Source of the DNA: Petrolisthes cinctipes
Taxonomy: Eukaryota > Arthropoda > Malacostraca > Decapoda > Porcellanidae
NCBI GenBank assembly: GCA_033782935.1
Contig: JAWQEG010001408.1
Span: forward strand, 1-64,000
Direction of reading: 5' to 3'
DNA: 64,000 nucleotides
In this document: piece by piece, positions 60,484 to 64,000 of the stretch
Position numbering within the stretch: position 1 is the first letter of the stretch
Layout of the letters: each line of letters opens with the position of its first letter
Program-made: the position numbers and the translations under genes
The notes under the pieces: model-generated
Database searches by the model: none
Seen by the model: the letters and a program-made list of their open reading frames with translations, nothing else
Told to the model about the DNA's origin: nothing

Positions 60484-60641
60484 TTATGGGACCCTGTGCT
60501 GTAGTTGGAAAATTGGAGATAAATTAGTCCTTCAAATATTGCCACGAAACACCATCACCTGTATGGAGGGAGGTTGTTTCGTGGCATGGTCAGGAGGAAT
60601 CAGAAGCCTCCAATTTTCATACACGATCACAGGCTCCTTAA
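60484..60641 (+). mobile_element. TTAA MITE family 3 (abuts foldback copy 4)
   Basis: TTTATGGGACCCTGTG on the left (decayed TTAA), ATTAGTCCTTCAAATATTGCC, a central ACGAAACACC, CATGGTCAGGAGGAATCAG, and the right end ACGATCACAGGCTCCTTAA. Its right TTAA (60638-60641) is the left TTAA of the foldback element. Confidence 0.8.
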
Positions 60642-60855
60642 GGGGGTGCGGGAGTAGGGGACAGGCTTGGGGGGGGGGGGGACTGGAGGGGTGCGGGAAT
60701 AGGGGGATAGGCTTGGGGTGGGTAGAAAGCCTGTCCCCTATTCCCGCACCCCCCTAACCACCCCCCAGCCTGTCCCCCAACTCCCGCACCCCCCAAAAAC
60801 CCCCGCACCCACCTAAACCCCTCCAAGCCTGTCCCCCTATTCCCACACCCCCTAA
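60638..60855 (-). mobile_element. G-rich TTAA foldback element, copy 4
   Basis: It begins TTAAGGGGGTGCGGGAGTAG. The axis GGGTAGAAAG at about 60720 is followed by inverted C-rich units, ending CCCACACCCCCTAA (decayed TTAA). By the axis it has the same orientation as copy 2. Confidence 0.8.
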
Positions 60856-61082
60856 AAAGTGCGAGTATACGGTACAGTGCGTGTCGGTATATGAGTGGTT
60901 TAAATAATCTGATCATAAATGCTGACCTAGAGTGTATGACTATTCCTTCTTTTCTGAACCTAATTATTAGTGAAAAGGCTAAATATAATTACTGTATTTT
61001 ACTAGAAGCGTTTCGCATATAGTAATTTATCTTTTCCGTTATCAGCAAGAAAATATAAACATTATATTTACCACGAATTGTA

Positions 61083-61116
<34 letters not shown>

Positions 61117-61195
61117 TTTGTATTTATGAAACTAATTGAGACTCTTGTAGAGGATATATTTCACCGCCAGGGTTTTGACATCTACAACCAAGTGT
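60856..61195. other. Intronic stretch with (AT)n-poly(T)
   Basis: ATATAT followed by about 20 T at 61078-61119. Otherwise unique AT-rich sequence. Confidence 0.6.
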
Positions 61196-61203
61196 TCTTT
61201 CAG

Positions 61204-61362
61204 TAATTTTTCATGACCCCGAACCTGCCAAATATAACCCAAAATTTTACATGACCCCGAACCTGCCAAATATAACCCAAAATTTTACATGACCCGAACC
61301 TGCCAAAAATAACCCAAAATTTGTCATGACCGCTGACCTGCCAAATTCCATCCAACATTTTT
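61204..61362 (+). repeat. Tandem repeat of about 43 bp, four copies
   Basis: Units containing CATGACCCCGAACCTGCCAA and ATATAACCCAAAATTTTA. The first two are almost identical. The fourth is diverged (ATGACCGCTGACCTGCCAAA). Confidence 0.88.
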
Positions 61363-61969
61363 CATTTTTTTTTTTTTTTTTATGTTTTCGTAAATTCTCC
61401 GGCCAGATGTGTTTAGTACTATATTTGGTCAGCCTCTGGAAAAAAACTCAGGTCTGCGTCACAGCATTTACTACATAATTAGATAGATACATGGGATTTC
61501 GCAATTACTTCTTACAATTCGTGGCCAACTTGCTAATATTATTTCTACTGACATTTCTTCATTTCGCAAGAGATTAACTACAAAAATAATAACTTTTTGT
61601 GAGTTATCATTGTGGTAGAGTCACGCGTCTATCCATCACCAAAATTAGTAAAATATGTATGACATTAATCTCTGTTTAACTCCACTTTCAATCCAAGAAC
61701 ATAGGAGAAAATATAGCCAAAAAGGGATATATACAAACTTTATAACCGTGGTACAAGCAAAGAACCATTTTAAAAACAAACAAAATATACTGTAATTAAT
61801 CTGGACAGAAAACCTGGCACACTCAACGTTGGATGAACAACTCTACGTACCGAGATAAAAATTAAATATAGTCCACAATTTATCCCTTTGCAGCGATTCT
61901 AGAAGTATACCCATCGAAAAGATTGATTGATTGAGAATGAAAGAAAACCGCTTTAAGCCTGGAAGCAAA

Positions 61970-61970
<1 letters not shown>
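61363..61970. other. Intronic stretch
   Basis: A T-run at 61367-61381, then unique AT-rich sequence. Nothing recognised. Confidence 0.4.

Positions 61971-62066
<96 letters not shown>
61970..62066. repeat. (ATA)n microsatellite
   Basis: About 32 AAT units with one one-base phase break at about 62030. Confidence 0.95.
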
Positions 62067-62067
<1 letters not shown>

Positions 62068-62243
62068 TCATAAAAACTAACACCAAACTCAAGAAAAGAA
62101 AGAGATATTAGATGAAGACATGATGGTAACCAATGAATGAGGTGGTTGTGGCTGGGAGGGAGCACCTAGTATGGAAGTGGTTGTGAGAAGTGGAGTGCCT
62201 TGACCCGGCCCTCAGGGGAACCTTTACCACAGTCCCTTCCCTC

Positions 62244-62347
62244 CATCCATCCATCCATCCAGTCAGTCAGTCAGTCAGTCAGTCAGTCAGTCAGTCAGTC
62301 AGTCAGTCAGTCAGTCAGTCAGTCAGTCAGTCAGTCAGTCAGTCAGT

Positions 62348-62378
<31 letters not shown>

Positions 62379-62469
62379 TCAGTCAGTCAGTCAGTCAGTC
62401 AGTCAGTCAGTCAGTCAGTCAGTCAGTCAGTCAGTCAGTCAGTCAGTCAGTCAGTCAGTCAGTCAGTCA

Positions 62470-62510
<41 letters not shown>

Positions 62511-62686
62511 TCAGTCAGTCAGTCAGTCAGTCAGTCAGTCAGTCAGTCAGTCAGTCAGTCAGTCAGTCAGTCAGCCAGCCAGCCAGCCAGCCAGTCAGCC
62601 AGTCAGTCAGTCAGTCAGTCAGTCAGTCAGTCAGTCAGTCAGTCAGTCAGTCAGTCAGCCAGTCAGTCAGTCAGTCAGTCAGTCAG
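62244..62686 (+). repeat. (CCAT)n, then long (CAGT)n/(CAGC)n array
   Basis: A short CCAT run (62244-62261), then about 105 tetranucleotide units. Most are CAGT, with three clusters of CAGC (about 62348-62373, 62473-62506 and 62573-62600) and a few single CAGC. The Ser-Val-Gln frames are artefacts. Confidence 0.95.
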
Positions 62687-62689
62687 AGG

Positions 62690-63540
62690 TTCATGAGGTC
62701 TTAAAAGTCCATGTATTCAAACGATTTCTTTTGTGATCATCTGCTATGTTTTCCCTGTTCCAATATCCCTTAAATTTAGATCAAGGGTTTGGACACCTGT
62801 GAGGGAGTCTGTATTATAATCCCTCTCGACTGGGAAAAGGTTTAATCGGTAGTTGCTCTCAGAAAAGTCCAGAGTTTCGTTCCCTGATGCAACTGTAATC
62901 CCTGGTCAAGGCTACTGTACCTCGCGGCTCAAGTTTCAAGTGTTTAATACATAAGACTCAGACCTAAAAGAAGACTAAAATAAATGGCTCAAGTTGAAGT
63001 CAGCTAGTACTTTTTTTTTTTTTTTTACTCCAAGTTTTTCGACTCAGTTGACGGATGGTAGGAAGGACTTTTGTAGGCGACAATACATTCAGAGTTGATC
63101 TTCACGTCTCATTCGTCCATACGCAATCTCTGATGGTACAGAGGTCATGAAGTGTTGTGACCATGAAAATAATTATTATATATACGCATAAATTGATCAA
63201 GACAGTCCTGTATTTCATCTTTCTTTCATTATACAGGACTATATATATGCAATACACTTACCTATCACTACTATACAATAACAAACTGGAATGATTATTG
63301 ACATGATAAAAAAAAGACATCATTTAGAAGAACGAAAACCATGAACTTATGCGTAAAATTAAGTAATGAGTATATTTTACGAACACAAAATCACAGGAAC
63401 TTTCTCCCTTCAAATCTTTACAGATTTGGTCGTGACAAACAGAGTTAGCTATAAATCATGGAAGGATAAAAGGAACAAATACACAACTTACGTGCCTACC
63501 TGTACAAGTGCAGAAAAGTCAATATTGTGTGTGCATGTGT
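62690..63540. other. Intronic stretch
   Basis: A T-run at 63010-63026. Otherwise no repeat, exon or RNA gene recognised. Confidence 0.4.
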
Positions 63541-63861
63541 GTTTATGTATATAATGTGCGTGTGTAAAAATGTCTGTGTGTGCGCGTGCATATTTTTGTG
63601 TTGTATAAGTGTATGTATGTATGTATGCATGCATATATGTATGTATGAGTGAGTGGATATGGTAAGAGTTAAGTGTTTGCCTGAGTGTAGGTGAGACGAC
63701 AACACGACCTGACCTGGGTTGACTTAGGGGCACAGGTCAGCAGGGAGGGTCATGGAGAGGGCGGTGAAAGGCAGCAAAGAGAATCTTATGGAGTTGATTC
63801 AGAGAATCATCCTGGAGAGACACATGTCCTAATAGGAAGTCATTATACTTCAAGAAAGAGT

Positions 63862-64000
63862 TCAAGGGATACACTCTTGGGGTCTAAATGGTGGGCTACA
63901 GAACCCTCTAACTATGCCAGCAAGCAGGTTACTTCACTATATGAGTAGGGGATATGTTTTTATAGTACGGTACATAATAAGAAATAATCCCCTAAATATA
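63862..64000 (+). mobile_element. Possible family-4 MITE, cut by window end
   Basis: TTCAAGGGATACACTCTTGG on the left, CTCTAACTATGCCAGCAAGCAG on the left arm and a central ATATGAGTAGGGGATATGTTTT resemble the 25877 and 41925 copies. The right arm is decayed or truncated. Confidence 0.35.

Overview
The window looks like non-coding-dominated eukaryotic DNA, most likely from an arthropod and probably a decapod crustacean. This is inferred from very dense CA, GA and trinucleotide microsatellites, TTAGG/CCTAA-type degenerate arrays, a CR1-like non-LTR retrotransposon, many tiny TTAA-flanked MITEs, and GT-AG exon boundaries. No bacterial-style gene organisation, operon, rRNA, convincing tRNA or CRISPR array is present. 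Species was not identified.

Only one host gene can be supported, on the + strand, and it is incomplete in the window. A very large 5' coding exon (20463-23612; 1050 codons) ends at a good donor in phase 0. A 99-bp internal exon (56568-56666) starts and ends in phase 0. A separate 14-codon ATG exon (34572-34613) also ends at a strong donor in phase 0 and could be an alternative first exon, giving a short isoform. The downstream exons lie beyond the window or were not recognised. The long exon encodes a low-complexity, probably disordered protein (Ser/Thr, Asn/Thr/Pro, Gln/Pro and Lys/Ser tracts) with several tyrosine motifs. I did not recognise its family.

The rest is intronic or intergenic and is dominated by repeats. 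Four G-rich foldback elements (426-862, 18415-18641, 35497-35713, 60638-60855) are inverted arrays of a roughly 40-bp unit bounded by TTAA. At least three families of roughly 155-168-bp palindromic MITEs, also bounded by TTAA, are scattered through the window (about a dozen copies of the commonest). The families share an inner core (GATTCCTCCAAACTATTCC-like) but differ at their ends, and several copies abut so that two elements share one TTAA. A decayed CR1/jockey-like retrotransposon lies antisense at 56838-59644. It has an SGNH-esterase-like ORF1 and an endonuclease/reverse-transcriptase ORF2 with one internal stop, and it is cut off at both ends by (GA)n tracts. Minisatellites (15-bp at 1204, 19-bp at 50.7 kb, roughly 38-bp at 52.1-54.0 kb and others) and composite microsatellites fill much of the remainder.

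Nearly all long open frames other than those above are translations of simple repeats (Cys-Val, His-Thr, Ser-Leu, Arg-Glu and similar) and are not annotated as genes. Comparative claims are made by eye within this window only. Coordinates of degenerate repeats are approximate to a few bases.
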